From positions 206,065 to 270,064 of the forward strand of contig CAVRXQ010000006.1 in assembly GCA_963725215.1 (NCBI GenBank): DNA of 64,000 bases. The letters run 5' to 3'. The translations under genes and the position numbers were made by a program. The notes beneath the pieces are model-generated. The model ran no database searches. It was given only the letters and a program-made list of their open reading frames with translations, and had not been told where the DNA came from. Below, piece by piece: positions 1 through 8,248 of the stretch. Origin of the DNA: CAVRXQ01 sp963725215. Lineage in GTDB: Bacteria; Actinomycetota; Acidimicrobiia; Acidimicrobiales; Bog-793. Within the stretch, counting starts at the first letter, position 1. Each line of letters opens with the position of its first letter.

Positions 1-986
1 TGCGCGATGAGCATGGCGGCGTAGGTGTGTCGAAGGTCGTGGAAACGCACGCTTTCGGGAAGGCCCGCTCGCACCACTGCCGGTTTGAAGTGACGCTTGT
101 AAAAGCTCCCGTGTCGGAGCGGGCCACCGTTGGAACCCCTGAACACGAACGCGTCGCGATCTGCGTCCGAGCCCGCGAGCTGTTCGGCAAGCAGCTCACA
201 GATAAAGCGGGGGATTGGCACGCGCCGGGTCTCAAAAGTCTTCGTGGGACCGAAGACGAGGCCATGATCGGTCACCTCCGAGACCGATTCGGCGACGTCG
301 ACAGAGCCCTCGAGCAAATTCAAGCGGCTGACTCGCAGGGCTCCAATCTCACCCACGCGGAGACCGCTGTACGCGGCGAAGATAACGAGCCGTGCCAGAT
401 CGGGGTAGGCGCTCCGTCGATGCTCGCCACCGCCGGGCTTGATCGGAGGATTCTCGATCGCATCGGCAAGCGTCGCCACTTGATCCGGAGTGAGAAAGTG
501 CATCTCCGCCTTCGCTGAACGAGGAAGACGAACACCGTCGCAAGGATTCGCACGCAGCGCGCCGTCGCTCACCGCTGTCGCCAAGACGAGCCGAAGGATT
601 TTGCGAGCGGCGCGTACCGTACCCGGCGCTGCACCGCCGGCGGACAGGTCAGCGATGAAGCGCCTCACGAGCGCCTGATCTACGTTGCCGACCGGACGCC
701 CCTTAAAGGCGGGGAGAACGTGCACCCGGAGCATCGACTCGTAGTCGACGAGGGTTCTCGGTTTGAGGTGCGCGTTCGATGCGAGCCACTCGGCTGCCCA
801 GTCGTCAAAGCGTGTGCGTCCAAGGGTCGGATCGAGGTAATCCCCGCGTTGTTTGTCCGCGCCGACGCGCTCGAGGAAGCGACGGGCGGCGGTCTTTGTC
901 GGAAATGTCTGGGACCGTTGACGGCCCGTGGGGTCGCGGTAGCGGGCCTCCCAGCTGCCGCTCGGCTTGCGTCTAAGGCTGGACAA
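1..986 (-). CDS. Tyrosine recombinase/site-specific integrase (3' end outside window)
   Basis: Phage-type integrase that would catalyse insertion into and excision from the tRNA-Arg gene. The visible 328 residues hold an N-terminal arm-binding region, a SAM-like core-binding domain, and the catalytic domain with the first Arg in SGLRVGE, the beta-hairpin Lys region (GPTKTFETRR) and the His-x-x-Arg box HDLRHTYAA. The last His/Trp and the nucleophile Tyr lie beyond the edge. The start is TTG at 986, chosen because GGAGGGG lies six bases upstream; the frame is open further upstream, so the exact start is not certain. It follows the excisionase-like gene on the same strand, the usual xis-int order. 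Confidence 0.9.
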   Translation of the reverse strand, partial: MSSLRRKPSGSWEARYRDPTGRQRSQTFPTKTAARRFLERVGADKQRGDYLDPTLGRTRFDDWAAEWLASNAHLKPRTLVDYESMLRVHVLPAFKGRPVGNVDQALVRRFIADLSAGGAAPGTVRAARKILRLVLATAVSDGALRANPCDGVRLPRSAKAEMHFLTPDQVATLADAIENPPIKPGGGEHRRSAYPDLARLVIFAAYSGLRVGEIGALRVSRLNLLEGSVDVAESVSEVTDHGLVFGPTKTFETRRVPIPRFICELLAEQLAGSDADRDAFVFRGSNGGPLRHGSFYKRHFKPAVVRAGLPESVRFHDLRHTYAAMLIA

Positions 987-1075
987 CGTCAACCCCTCCA
1001 GGTCAGGCGCGCACCGCGCGAATATCGCGGGAGCCTCCTCGTGAACCGTATAGCCGGCGACCTTCGCGCACGGAG

Positions 1076-1330
1076 CTATCCGACTCGGACTGATCCCCCA
1101 CGGCCCTTCAGCGGCGGTCGACGTTGCTCCTCGACCCACTTCCGGATGTCCGCGAGGTCGAATCGCACAAGGCGCCCGACTTTGACCGTGGGCACTCGTC
1201 GCTCCAAAATCATCCGCCGCACGTATCGCTCGTCGACCGCAAGCAAGCGAGCGAGCGTCGCGATATTGACGAGCTCGGGAAAGCGCAATTGCTCGGCCGT
1301 GTACTTGTCCGCGTCCGTCCTCTTTTGCAT
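1076..1330 (-). CDS. Excisionase-like small HTH DNA-binding protein
   Basis: A protein of about 84 residues with a MerR/AlpA-type winged helix: a helix-turn-helix in NIATLARLLAVDERYVRRMI followed by the wing GRLVRFDLADIRKWVEEQ. This is the typical 'excisionase family DNA-binding' domain that directs integrase towards excision or regulates the element. ATG at 1330 is taken as start; an in-frame TTG at 1363 would add 11 residues that do not fit the domain. It lies about 90 bases upstream of the integrase and is probably co-transcribed. Whether it works as a true Xis or as a regulator cannot be told from sequence. Confidence 0.75.
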   Translation of the reverse strand: MQKRTDADKYTAEQLRFPELVNIATLARLLAVDERYVRRMILERRVPTVKVGRLVRFDLADIRKWVEEQRRPPLKGRGGSVRVG

Positions 1331-1363
1331 AGGACGATTATCACGAGCACTCAACCAACCCAA

Positions 1364-1672
1364 AACGACGACATTCGCTGCTTGTTACGACGAATTGGTC
1401 CACCGGAGACGTCCCGGTACGACTCTGTATGACTCTGTACCACCGAGTTGTCACGCGGCGGCTTCGATGAAGTTCGCGTTTCAATCGTGTGGCGAAGAGC
1501 GATCTCGACAGCACAACGGCGCGACGCGTGAGATGGGGCAGTTCATGTTCCCGGTTCGCGAGCACAGATACGCGAGGCCCTGGCGTAGTTGGGCTCGGCG
1601 GCGAGGTCGTATCCGTTGCTCCTGCTGGTCACCCATGAATATTCGGCTTGGCCGTTGAACACCCATACCGAT
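1364..1672. other. Intergenic region between the excisionase-like gene and the IS110 element
   Basis: No convincing gene. It contains two direct copies of GACTCTGTA (about 1420-1440, ten-base period), a possible regulator or Xis binding site upstream of the excisionase-like gene. On the minus strand next to the IS110 end, a frame ending near 1545 reads like the tail of a protein (it includes ASVWVFNGQAEYSWV and ARASRIC). It may be the 3' remnant of a gene interrupted by the insertion, but it is too short to identify. Confidence 0.35.
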
Positions 1673-1676
1673 GCTC

Positions 1677-2735
1677 CTATGGACTGTCAATAGCGAGATG
1701 CCGACGAGGTAGTAGGTCGTAGACCTCGCGGGCGACGTAGCGCTTGAGACAGCGAACGGCCTCCTTCTTCGTGAGCCCCTCCTTCATGCGACGCTCGATG
1801 TAGTGGCGAGTTCGCGGATCACAAACCATGCGGGTGATGACGATGTGCCACAGCGCCGAGTTGGCGTGGCGGTCGCCGCTTCTGTTGAGGCGGTGTCGTT
1901 CGTGCTTGCCGCTACTCGCGTCGATCGGCGACACGCCACAGAGATGAGCAAACGTTGCCTCGTTGCGGAGCCGTTCCGGGTTGTCGCCGGCGGCGACGAG
2001 AAGGGCGGAAGCGACGTCTGTTCCGACCCCCGTGCATGAGATGAGCTCCGGTGCCGTTTCGCGGACGAGCGGCTTCAGCATCGCGTCGAGCTCGCGGATC
2101 TCTTCTTCGAGTGAGACCGATCGTTGGGCGAGCATCTTGAGCGTGCGCTTGGTGACTGAGACGAGATCGCGTTTGTCAGCGGGGCGATAAGCGACGCAGC
2201 GCTCGAGGAGCCGATAGACGTTCAGGTAGCGCAGCTCTTCGCGGATCGGCTCGGGTGCGGTCGAGATGAGGCTGCGCATCTGGTTGAGCGCCTGGGTGCG
2301 AGTCCTTCGCGCTGATGATCGAGCGACCCGCATCACCCGCATGGCCTCGACGTTTCCGTCCCTCGTCTTTGCTTCACCATTCGCCTCGCCGGCCATTGCG
2401 GCGCGGGCAGCGGCGACCGCGTCTTCGGGGTCGGACTTTCCTCTGCGCCGGCGACGCTGACGGTTGGGGCGGTCGATCTCGACGACGCGGACCTGTGCGC
2501 CGTGCAGGTGTCGGGTGAGTCCCGCTCCATAAGAGCCGGTGCCTTCGACACCGACGAGCTCGACTTCTCCAAAGCTCTCTAGCCAGGCGAGCAGTTCGCG
2601 ATAGCCGCGGAGGTTCGTCGCAAAGCTCTCAACGCCGAGAAGGGCGCCGCGATCGTCGAGTGCTGCCGCGACGTGCACGTCGAGGTGTGTGTCGACGCCT
2701 CCTGTGATGCTTCGTGTCAAAGTGGTCACTGTCAT
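1677..2735 (-). CDS. IS110-family transposase (DEDD recombinase)
   Basis: Recombinase of the IS110/IS902/IS116 family, about 352 residues from the ATG at 2735, which follows GAAGGG; an upstream alternative start at 2786 adds 17 unlikely residues. The N-terminal RuvC-like DEDD domain shows GGVDTHLDVHVAAALD, GVEGTGSYGAG and KSDPEDA. A coiled middle segment follows. The C-terminal Transposase_20 domain includes CTGVGTDVASALLVAAGD, FAHLCGVSPIDASSG and the region with the catalytic Ser (RLNRSGDRHANSALW). Length and domains look complete, so the enzyme may be active. Some family members are guided by a bridge RNA encoded in the element's non-coding end. Confidence 0.93.
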   Translation of the reverse strand: MTVTTLTRSITGGVDTHLDVHVAAALDDRGALLGVESFATNLRGYRELLAWLESFGEVELVGVEGTGSYGAGLTRHLHGAQVRVVEIDRPNRQRRRRRGKSDPEDAVAAARAAMAGEANGEAKTRDGNVEAMRVMRVARSSARRTRTQALNQMRSLISTAPEPIREELRYLNVYRLLERCVAYRPADKRDLVSVTKRTLKMLAQRSVSLEEEIRELDAMLKPLVRETAPELISCTGVGTDVASALLVAAGDNPERLRNEATFAHLCGVSPIDASSGKHERHRLNRSGDRHANSALWHIVITRMVCDPRTRHYIERRMKEGLTKKEAVRCLKRYVAREVYDLLPRRHLAIDSP

Positions 2736-2950
2736 CCCTTCGTCTAAAGCCGGTGGGGTGGCACCGACCTGCTGGACGACGGACAAGACAGCGATGGGCC
2801 TGTTCGGCAGGCTCCTATGAGGTCACTCCGTCCAACCGGTGGGTGTCGGGCGAGTGCCCGGCCGGGCCGACTGATCGATATAAGGACAGTCCGCAAGGAC
2901 GTCAGCCGGATTCGTTGGGTCAGACCTGGTTTGGGCACTCTCCCTCACGC
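2736..2950 (-). ncRNA. Candidate bridge-RNA region of the IS110 element
   Basis: The roughly 215 bases upstream of the transposase carry no gene and are where IS110-group elements encode their bridge RNA (established for IS621 and relatives). The minus-strand sequence CATAGGAGC here (2811-2819) is repeated exactly at the 3' edge of the element (1673-1681), as expected if a donor-binding loop matches the element's right end. No secondary structure was computed, so the RNA itself is inferred. Confidence 0.35.
2811..2819. repeat. 9-base direct repeat shared with 1673-1681
   Basis: GCTCCTATG on the plus strand occurs here and just beyond the transposase stop at 1673-1681. It may be a guide match between an RNA loop and the element end, or chance. 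Confidence 0.45.
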
Positions 2951-2961
2951 TGCCAGTTCCA

Positions 2962-3420
2962 TCAACGAAGCGACGGATCCTTCTGCGCTAACGCGATCCT
3001 CGCTGCCGGATCGGGGAAGTTCGCCACGCCGTGCGTCCGCATGCAATGCGCGAACTTCAGCCCCGCAGTTTCCGCGGCCGCAATCTGAGCCCCGCTCGCC
3101 TGTCCGCCGCTCGGCAGAAAGTGTTCGCAGGCCTTGTTGGCGGAGTTGAACTGCGGTGTGCCCAACTGGCCGACGTATCTGACGGTACCGCTTAAGGTCG
3201 GATCGGGGAAGTTCGGCTGGCCATGAGTGCGCATGCACTGGGCGTATTTGAGGGCGCCGGCGTAGTTGCCGGCGTGAGTCGAACCTTGCGACACCGCCGA
3301 CAGGTTCGTCGTGCTCGTTGAACCGATGTGTGCGACACCGGGCGAGGCGGAGTTGGTGCCGCAGGCCGCGAAAAGTAGAGCGATGGTAGCTGCTGCTATG
3401 GCAGCAAGCCTCGGCTTCAC
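2962..3420 (-). CDS. Secreted lipoprotein with two CMRTHG repeats, probably 3'-truncated
   Basis: Protein of about 152 residues of unknown function. It starts at GTG 3420, immediately before a lipoprotein signal (KPRLAAIAAATIALLFAACG, lipobox ending in Cys), and has a Ser/Thr-rich linker. Two near-identical repeats follow: KYAQCMRTHGQPNFPDP and KFAHCMRTHGVANFPDP, each with one Cys and one His. Such repeats occur in many actinobacterial exported proteins without assigned function. The second repeat normally continues towards another Cys segment; here the frame stops 13 codons later, right at the IS110 flank, so truncation by the insertion is likely. It lies divergent from the relaxase gene. 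Confidence 0.65.
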   Translation of the reverse strand: MKPRLAAIAAATIALLFAACGTNSASPGVAHIGSTSTTNLSAVSQGSTHAGNYAGALKYAQCMRTHGQPNFPDPTLSGTVRYVGQLGTPQFNSANKACEHFLPSGGQASGAQIAAAETAGLKFAHCMRTHGVANFPDPAARIALAQKDPSLR

Positions 3421-3646
3421 AGAAAAATCGTACGACCAGTGTGACAACCCGGGCAGTGCGTGCCCGCGAGTTGTCTCGATTGTCGAACTCTCATCAGCAT
3501 TCGAGTCGAAGTTCGAATTCATCTTTAGATGAACCACTCGTAACCACAATCGACCACGACATACCGTTCAAAAGAAATCGCTGTACAGGTCTTTTGCTTG
3601 CTGGCATAACTCTTGTGTGTTCGACACTTCTGCACCCGAGGTGCGC

Positions 3647-3682
3647 GACTCATCACGGGAGCGTTCGCTCCTGTGATGAGTC
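3647..3682 (+). repeat. 36-base inverted repeat spanning the relaxase start codon
   Basis: Two 17-base arms (3647-3663 and 3666-3682) pair around a TT loop with only one G-T mismatch (3657/3672). The right arm contains the relaxase ATG at 3676-3678. A hairpin this long at a relaxase gene could be the relaxase binding hairpin of an origin of transfer, an operator for autorepression, or an mRNA structure limiting translation. Confidence 0.8.
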
Positions 3683-6600
3683 TGACGAAGATCAGTCCGG
3701 ACTCGTGGAGCTACTACGCGTCCGAAGTCGCGGACGGCCGCGAGGACTACTACCAAGAGTCCGGGATCCCCGGGCGCTTCTTAGGTCGCGGTGCGAGCGT
3801 GCTCGGCTTCTGTGGCGACGAGGTGTCAACCGAAGCCCTCGAGCGTCTCTTCGGTCACGGCACCGATCCGCGCGACGGACGAAGGCTCGGTGTGAGTTTC
3901 GACGGACGCAAGAACTCAGTCGCGGGGTTCGCCGTCACCTTTTCTCCGCCGAAGTCGATCTCCGCCCTCTGGGCGGTCGGACCATCCCGCGTCGCCGACG
4001 CGGTGGTGAAGGCACACCTCGTCTCGATGGAAGAAGCGTTCGGATTCCTCGAAGAGAACGCCTCGTTCACCCGCCGGGGGCGAAACGGTGTCCACCAGGT
4101 CGACACCGAAGGCTTCCTCGCCGCCGCCTTCACGCACCGGACCTCGCGAGCCGCCGACCCTCAGCTCCACAGCCACGTGCTCATCGCCAACAAGGTCCGC
4201 GCCGAAGACGGCAAGTGGCTTTCAGTCGACGGCCGCGAGCTCTTCGATCACCAGACCGCGGCCGGGATGCTCTACAAGGCTGCCCTTCGCGCCGAGCTCA
4301 CACGGCGCCTCGGGGTCAGCTGGACCGAGGTCGACGAAAAAGGGATCGCCGAGATCGTCGGCGTGCCGGATGCTCTCATCGAGGCGTGGTCGAAAAGACG
4401 CCGCCAAGTCGAACAGATGGGCGCACGCCTCATCTCAGACAAGGAGGCCAAAAAGGGACGCACGCTTACTCCGAACGAGCGCGCCAGATGCTTCCAGCTC
4501 GCCGCCTACCGCACGAGAGCGCCGAAGGTCGAATCCCAGACCCCGACCGCAGAGCTGCGGGCGAGATGGACCGAAGAAGCCGAGGCGTGGGGCCACGCGC
4601 CTTCGAGCTGGGTACCAGGTCTAGCCCGTCGCCAAAAGAGAGAGCCGAAGCCGAAGAGCACAGAGATCCTCTCTCTTGCCGTCGCCCGCTTGGAGGACAA
4701 GGCGGCGACCTGGACGCGGTCAGAAGCCGTCGAGGTCTTGAGCACACTCGTTTCCGGGACGAGCGCCAAGGAAGTCCGCGAGACGCTCGATTCGTTGAGC
4801 GCCCGCCTGCTCCGCCATCCCGAGGTCACCTCGCTCGCCGCGCCGCTGCCCGCTACTCCGCCCGAGGCGTTGCGCCGCCGTGACGGGATGACCGTCGTCG
4901 AACGCCACGGGGCGACGCGCTATACGACGAAGGGAACGCTTTCGCGCGAAGCGTTCATCCTCGAGTCGGCAGAGAAAGGTCGCGCGGCGAATGTGGCGAT
5001 CGTCACCGGCCGCGATCTCGAGTGGGCGCTTCGGCGCACAACCCTCGGCGAGGACCAGGCGCGTGCCGTCCGTGAGCTCGTCTCGGGTGGCGAGCAGATC
5101 GCCTGCCTCGTCGGTCCGGCCGGGGCGGGGAAGTCGCGCGCCCTTTGGGCGGCACGGCTCGCCTGGGAGCGTGGCGGTTATTGCCCGATCGGCCTTGCCC
5201 CCTCGGCGATAGCGGCCGGCGTCCTTGCCGAAGAAGCGGGGCTTCGGACAGAGACGCTCGCCAAGTTCCTCTTCGAGCGCTCGCGACGAGACCCTTCGGG
5301 AATGCTTGATGAGCACAGCGTCGTCGTCCTGGACGAGGCGGCGATGGCTCGCACCGACGACCTTTCGCGGTTGGTCGAAGCGGTCGTCGAAGCGAGGGCG
5401 AAACTCGTGCTAGTCGGCGACCCCGATCAGCTCGGCGCCGTCGGCCCGGGCGGGATCTTCCGCACGCTTCTCCACGACCACCCGGGCCCCGAGCTCGAGA
5501 CGGTGCGGCGTTTCGTGCACGCCTGGGAGAAGGCGGCCTCGCTCCGGCTGCGGGCCGGCGATCTCGCCGCCCTTTCCACCTACGCCTCGCACGGAAGGAT
5601 CACCGCGGGGACGAAAGAAGCCATGCTCGACAAAGCGTTCACGATCTGGCGCGAGGCGCGTGACGAAGGCACTTCAGTTCTCGTGATGGCCGGCGACAAC
5701 GAAACCGCCGACGAGCTCGCCAGACGTTGCCAAGCCCACCGCGTGCGGCGAGGCGAGATCGAACGACCGATCGTCCCGATCTCTACTGGCGCCGTCGCCG
5801 TCGGCGACGAGATCGTCACGCTCAAAAACGACCGGCGGATCAGGAGCGAGCAGGGCTCCTTCGTCAGAAACGGCGACCGCTTCGAGGTGACCGCCCGCGG
5901 CGAAGACGGCGGCCTCTCCGTCCGATCGCTCGACCAGAAGTTGAGGTTGAACCTTCCGCCGGCCTACGTCGAAGAACACGTCGCCCTCTCCTACGCGCTC
6001 ACCGTCCACAAGGCACAAGGCTCGACGACCGACAAAGCGGTCGTGCTTGTCGACGAGGCGATGACCCGTCCCCAGTTTTATGTCGGGATGACGAGGGGAC
6101 GAGAGGAGAACCGCGTCCTCGTCGTCTCTGCGGCCGACGACTTGGACGACGGGACGTCAAAAGAGACGCCGCCGCTTGAGGTCCTGAAAGCGGTCCTCCG
6201 TCGCGAGGGCAGGGACCGCTCCGCCCACGACGTGCTGCGTTTCTCCCTCGCCGCCTACGAAGACCGGAGCCTGCTTTCGAATCTCGCCTTCGAGGCGCGA
6301 CGGCTGATCGACGAGCGCGCCGGAAGGGACCGAAGCGCCGAGATCGTCGGCCTCACGCAACGCGCCGACGTCGAAGCAGCCCAGGAGCGGCTCCGCCTTG
6401 CAGAGACCGCCGTCAAAGAAGCAGAGAAAGCACACCGAAGCACGACGCGGATCTGGAACGAGTTCCACGCCGCCCGCTACGGCGTCGAGAAAGCGATCAA
6501 GACGCGAGGTGAACTCGAAGTGCTCGTCGCAAGTCAGGACCGACGAGCGCGGTGGATCGCAGATCATCCGAGCGAGGTCGCCTGGGCAGATGAGCTCGAG

Positions 6601-6834
6601 GCACGGCTAGGCGAAACCGAGCGCGTTGCAGACGAGCTCAGAAGCGCCCGTGGGGCAATGCGGCCATCCACGACGCGGACCGAAGACAGCATGCCAAACC
6701 AAGAGACCCTTCCCCGGGGGTCGCTCGAAATCGAAGCAGGTGCGATCCGTCAGCGACACGCGGCGGGTCCAATCAACTCAGCTGAGATCTCCGGTTCACA
6801 GGGCGCTCCGGTGGTTCCGACGGTCCGTCCGTGA
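3676..6834 (+). CDS. MobF-family conjugative relaxase with C-terminal helicase (TrwC/TraA-like)
   Basis: Relaxase of about 1052 residues that would nick one strand at oriT and unwind it for transfer. ATG 3676 puts the two MobF tyrosine pairs at Y13/Y14 and Y25/Y26, as in TrwC; the frame is open upstream to 3613 but without family similarity. The metal-binding motif is DPQLHSHVLIAN (about residue 160). The helicase half has Walker A GPAGAGKS (about 480), Walker B VVVLDEAAM (about 550), VGDPDQLGAVG, TVHKAQGSTT (about 776) and YVGMTRGR (about 801). The C-terminal 200 residues are charged and helical. Both halves look intact. No coupling protein or mating-pore genes are visible nearby. Confidence 0.93.
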   Translation: MSLTKISPDSWSYYASEVADGREDYYQESGIPGRFLGRGASVLGFCGDEVSTEALERLFGHGTDPRDGRRLGVSFDGRKNSVAGFAVTFSPPKSISALWAVGPSRVADAVVKAHLVSMEEAFGFLEENASFTRRGRNGVHQVDTEGFLAAAFTHRTSRAADPQLHSHVLIANKVRAEDGKWLSVDGRELFDHQTAAGMLYKAALRAELTRRLGVSWTEVDEKGIAEIVGVPDALIEAWSKRRRQVEQMGARLISDKEAKKGRTLTPNERARCFQLAAYRTRAPKVESQTPTAELRARWTEEAEAWGHAPSSWVPGLARRQKREPKPKSTEILSLAVARLEDKAATWTRSEAVEVLSTLVSGTSAKEVRETLDSLSARLLRHPEVTSLAAPLPATPPEALRRRDGMTVVERHGATRYTTKGTLSREAFILESAEKGRAANVAIVTGRDLEWALRRTTLGEDQARAVRELVSGGEQIACLVGPAGAGKSRALWAARLAWERGGYCPIGLAPSAIAAGVLAEEAGLRTETLAKFLFERSRRDPSGMLDEHSVVVLDEAAMARTDDLSRLVEAVVEARAKLVLVGDPDQLGAVGPGGIFRTLLHDHPGPELETVRRFVHAWEKAASLRLRAGDLAALSTYASHGRITAGTKEAMLDKAFTIWREARDEGTSVLVMAGDNETADELARRCQAHRVRRGEIERPIVPISTGAVAVGDEIVTLKNDRRIRSEQGSFVRNGDRFEVTARGEDGGLSVRSLDQKLRLNLPPAYVEEHVALSYALTVHKAQGSTTDKAVVLVDEAMTRPQFYVGMTRGREENRVLVVSAADDLDDGTSKETPPLEVLKAVLRREGRDRSAHDVLRFSLAAYEDRSLLSNLAFEARRLIDERAGRDRSAEIVGLTQRADVEAAQERLRLAETAVKEAEKAHRSTTRIWNEFHAARYGVEKAIKTRGELEVLVASQDRRARWIADHPSEVAWADELEARLGETERVADELRSARGAMRPSTTRTEDSMPNQETLPRGSLEIEAGAIRQRHAAGPINSAEISGSQGAPVVPTVRP

Positions 6835-7283
6835 GGGTTGCTGACGACTCACGAAGGCAGCGGGCCACCCGCGCCGGGTGCCCAGGATCGAATCCTCGGA
6901 GGCGCCGCGCTACTGGGCGCTCGATCGCTTGCCAGCTGGACTGCCTTCTTCGCTAGCTCGTGAGCAGCGAGTACGAGTCCGAAAGTATGGAACGCAGTAC
7001 CGGACCCTCGCACCCTGGCAAGCATCGAATCCGTACATCGCAGAGAGTAGAAACCTCCGGCTCTATCCCGTTGAGCCACAGGGACAAGATTTCAATGTAG
7101 CGATATAACTTGCTTACTATGGATCACCTTTGCATGAACAAAAGTTGGAATGAAATGCGCCTTGATCGTGGGCTGAGACGAGCCAATGTTACTAAGAGCT
7201 AGTCCTCCCAGACTGGAAAGAACCATCAAAAGAGCCACTAACAAAACTCGAATTCGTAACATCGGCCCGTCCTAACCCATTGA
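6835..7283. other. Intergenic region downstream of the relaxase
   Basis: No protein gene is supported. It contains the tRNA-like sequence at 7010-7085 (minus strand). The part from about 7090 to 7283 is visibly lower in GC than the rest of the element, and it includes the original 3' end of the secreted protein gene before its frameshift (ancestral stop at 7284). Confidence 0.4.
7010..7085 (-). tRNA. Degenerate tRNA-Arg(TCT)-like sequence
   Basis: Read on the minus strand, a cloverleaf can be drawn. The D arm is perfect (GCTC/GAGC). The anticodon stem is GGAGG/TCTCT around loop TTTCTAC, giving anticodon TCT (Arg). A TTCGATG T-loop is present, and five acceptor pairs form (CCCTG/CAGGG). The T stem is mostly mispaired, the two outer acceptor pairs are lost and no CCA is encoded. 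It is therefore a pseudo-tRNA or a highly diverged element-borne tRNA. It has the same anticodon as the tRNA used as attachment site, but is not a simple copy of it. Confidence 0.4.
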
Positions 7284-7315
7284 TCAATTTACGGGTGAGA
7301 CTTGGTAGCCTCCAC

Positions 7316-7798
7316 TCAATCCTTCTGTTGGAGCAAGACACTGAAGGTAAAATGCTGCTTGACCTTCGTTATAGTACTGACCATTTGAAGTATCGTGGTA
7401 CCACAATATTGTATATACGTCATTGTATATACGTCACTGTTGCAGACAAAGCCAGACCAGTCTACCAGGCCGTATCCGTGACTGCCCCAAGTCGTTCCAT
7501 TCGCAGGTTGATTCGAGTAATTTCCACCATCTAGCAGCTCTAAGTGACCTGAGAAGGTGGTTCCGTCATTAACCCCAGCAATATCAATTTGGGAAAGTGT
7601 GCCATTTGGCAAACTTTCACAGGCTGCTGTTTCGCTGGTATTACTCCCTGCATAACAAGTCCCGGAAACAGTGTTACAACACTGTTGCTCGGGAGTGTTA
7701 AGAGCTCCAGCTGGAGCCGCGAACACCACTGCTGAAAATGCAGCTATGAGAATCGGTACAACGAACAGACGAAAACGACGACGTTTCAAGATTCGCAT
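7316..7798 (-). CDS. Secreted Cys-rich protein with frameshifted C-terminus
   Basis: Unrecognised exported protein of 160 residues. A signal peptide (basic MRILKRRRF, hydrophobic stretch, cleavage near APAGA) precedes a small, Cys-, Gly- and Asn-rich domain with CC, TCYAG and FVCNSD. Composition is AT-richer than the neighbours, suggesting foreign origin. A 14-base tandem duplication (7408-7435) shifts the frame after VCNSDVYT. With one copy removed, the frame continues about 40 residues as a protein-like tail containing ILWYHDTSNGQYYNEGQAAF and stops at 7284. The present product is thus probably defective or altered at its end. Function unknown. Confidence 0.6.
   Translation of the reverse strand: MRILKRRRFRLFVVPILIAAFSAVVFAAPAGALNTPEQQCCNTVSGTCYAGSNTSETAACESLPNGTLSQIDIAGVNDGTTFSGHLELLDGGNYSNQPANGTTWGSHGYGLVDWSGFVCNSDVYTMTYIQYCGTTILQMVSTITKVKQHFTFSVLLQQKD
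7408..7435. repeat. 14-base tandem duplication causing a frameshift
   Basis: ATTGTATATACGTC is repeated twice without a gap (7408-7421, 7422-7435) inside the secreted protein gene. Fourteen is not a multiple of three, and removing one copy restores a longer reading frame. Confidence 0.9.
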
Positions 7799-8248
7799 CT
7801 GATTGCCTCACTCTCAGTTCCGGCAACTCGAACCAGACCCCGAGAGGAAGGTTTGGCATATGTAGCCGCGCGCAACTCTCTACTCGTCGGCTCCGTGGAG
7901 GTACAAGATCCGAGTTAACCAATCCCACGAGGTGGATATGACTCCGGACCTTGGGCAACTTGCATCATTCGGGGACGCGTGAGCCGCGGGCGACCGGGAA
8001 AACTTCCCGCCGCACCACCTCGAGTGTTCCCGAGCCGTTGCGAGAACTTCTCTAGCGCTCCTTCGGTGACTACGGAGAGAACGTGGTCGCGGCTCGAGAC
8101 TTGGGACCGTCATCGGGCGTCAGACCACAAACAGACCACATTTTCACGCGCTTTAGGGGTCTCTAAAGGTCGCTTGCGGTTAGTAAAAGTGGCCGTTGAA
8201 CTGCCCATATCTAGAAATGGGCAGGATGTGGACAACGCCTTTTTCAAT
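7799..8248. other. Non-coding right end of the element
   Basis: No gene supported. A perfect 8-base-pair stem (CTGCCCAT ... ATGGGCAG, 8201-8224, 8-base loop) lies 24 bases from the attachment fragment, and a TTTAG/CTAAA inverted repeat lies just upstream (about 8152-8167). Either could be integrase or excisionase arm sites. Confidence 0.4.

Larger units (their letters stand above)
1673..2950 (-). mobile_element. IS110-family insertion sequence (boundaries approximate)
   Basis: It comprises a DEDD transposase gene and a roughly 215-base non-coding stretch on its 5' side, the arrangement of IS110-group elements, which lack terminal inverted repeats. The 3' boundary lies just after the transposase stop. 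The 5' boundary is placed where the adjacent lipoprotein reading frame ends. Neither junction can be fixed without an empty-site comparison. Confidence 0.6.

Noticed and set aside
6873..6960. A second T-arm-like sequence (GAGGATTCGATCCTGG, minus strand) near the tRNA-like element
   Set aside because: No D arm, anticodon arm or acceptor could be paired around it at normal distances.
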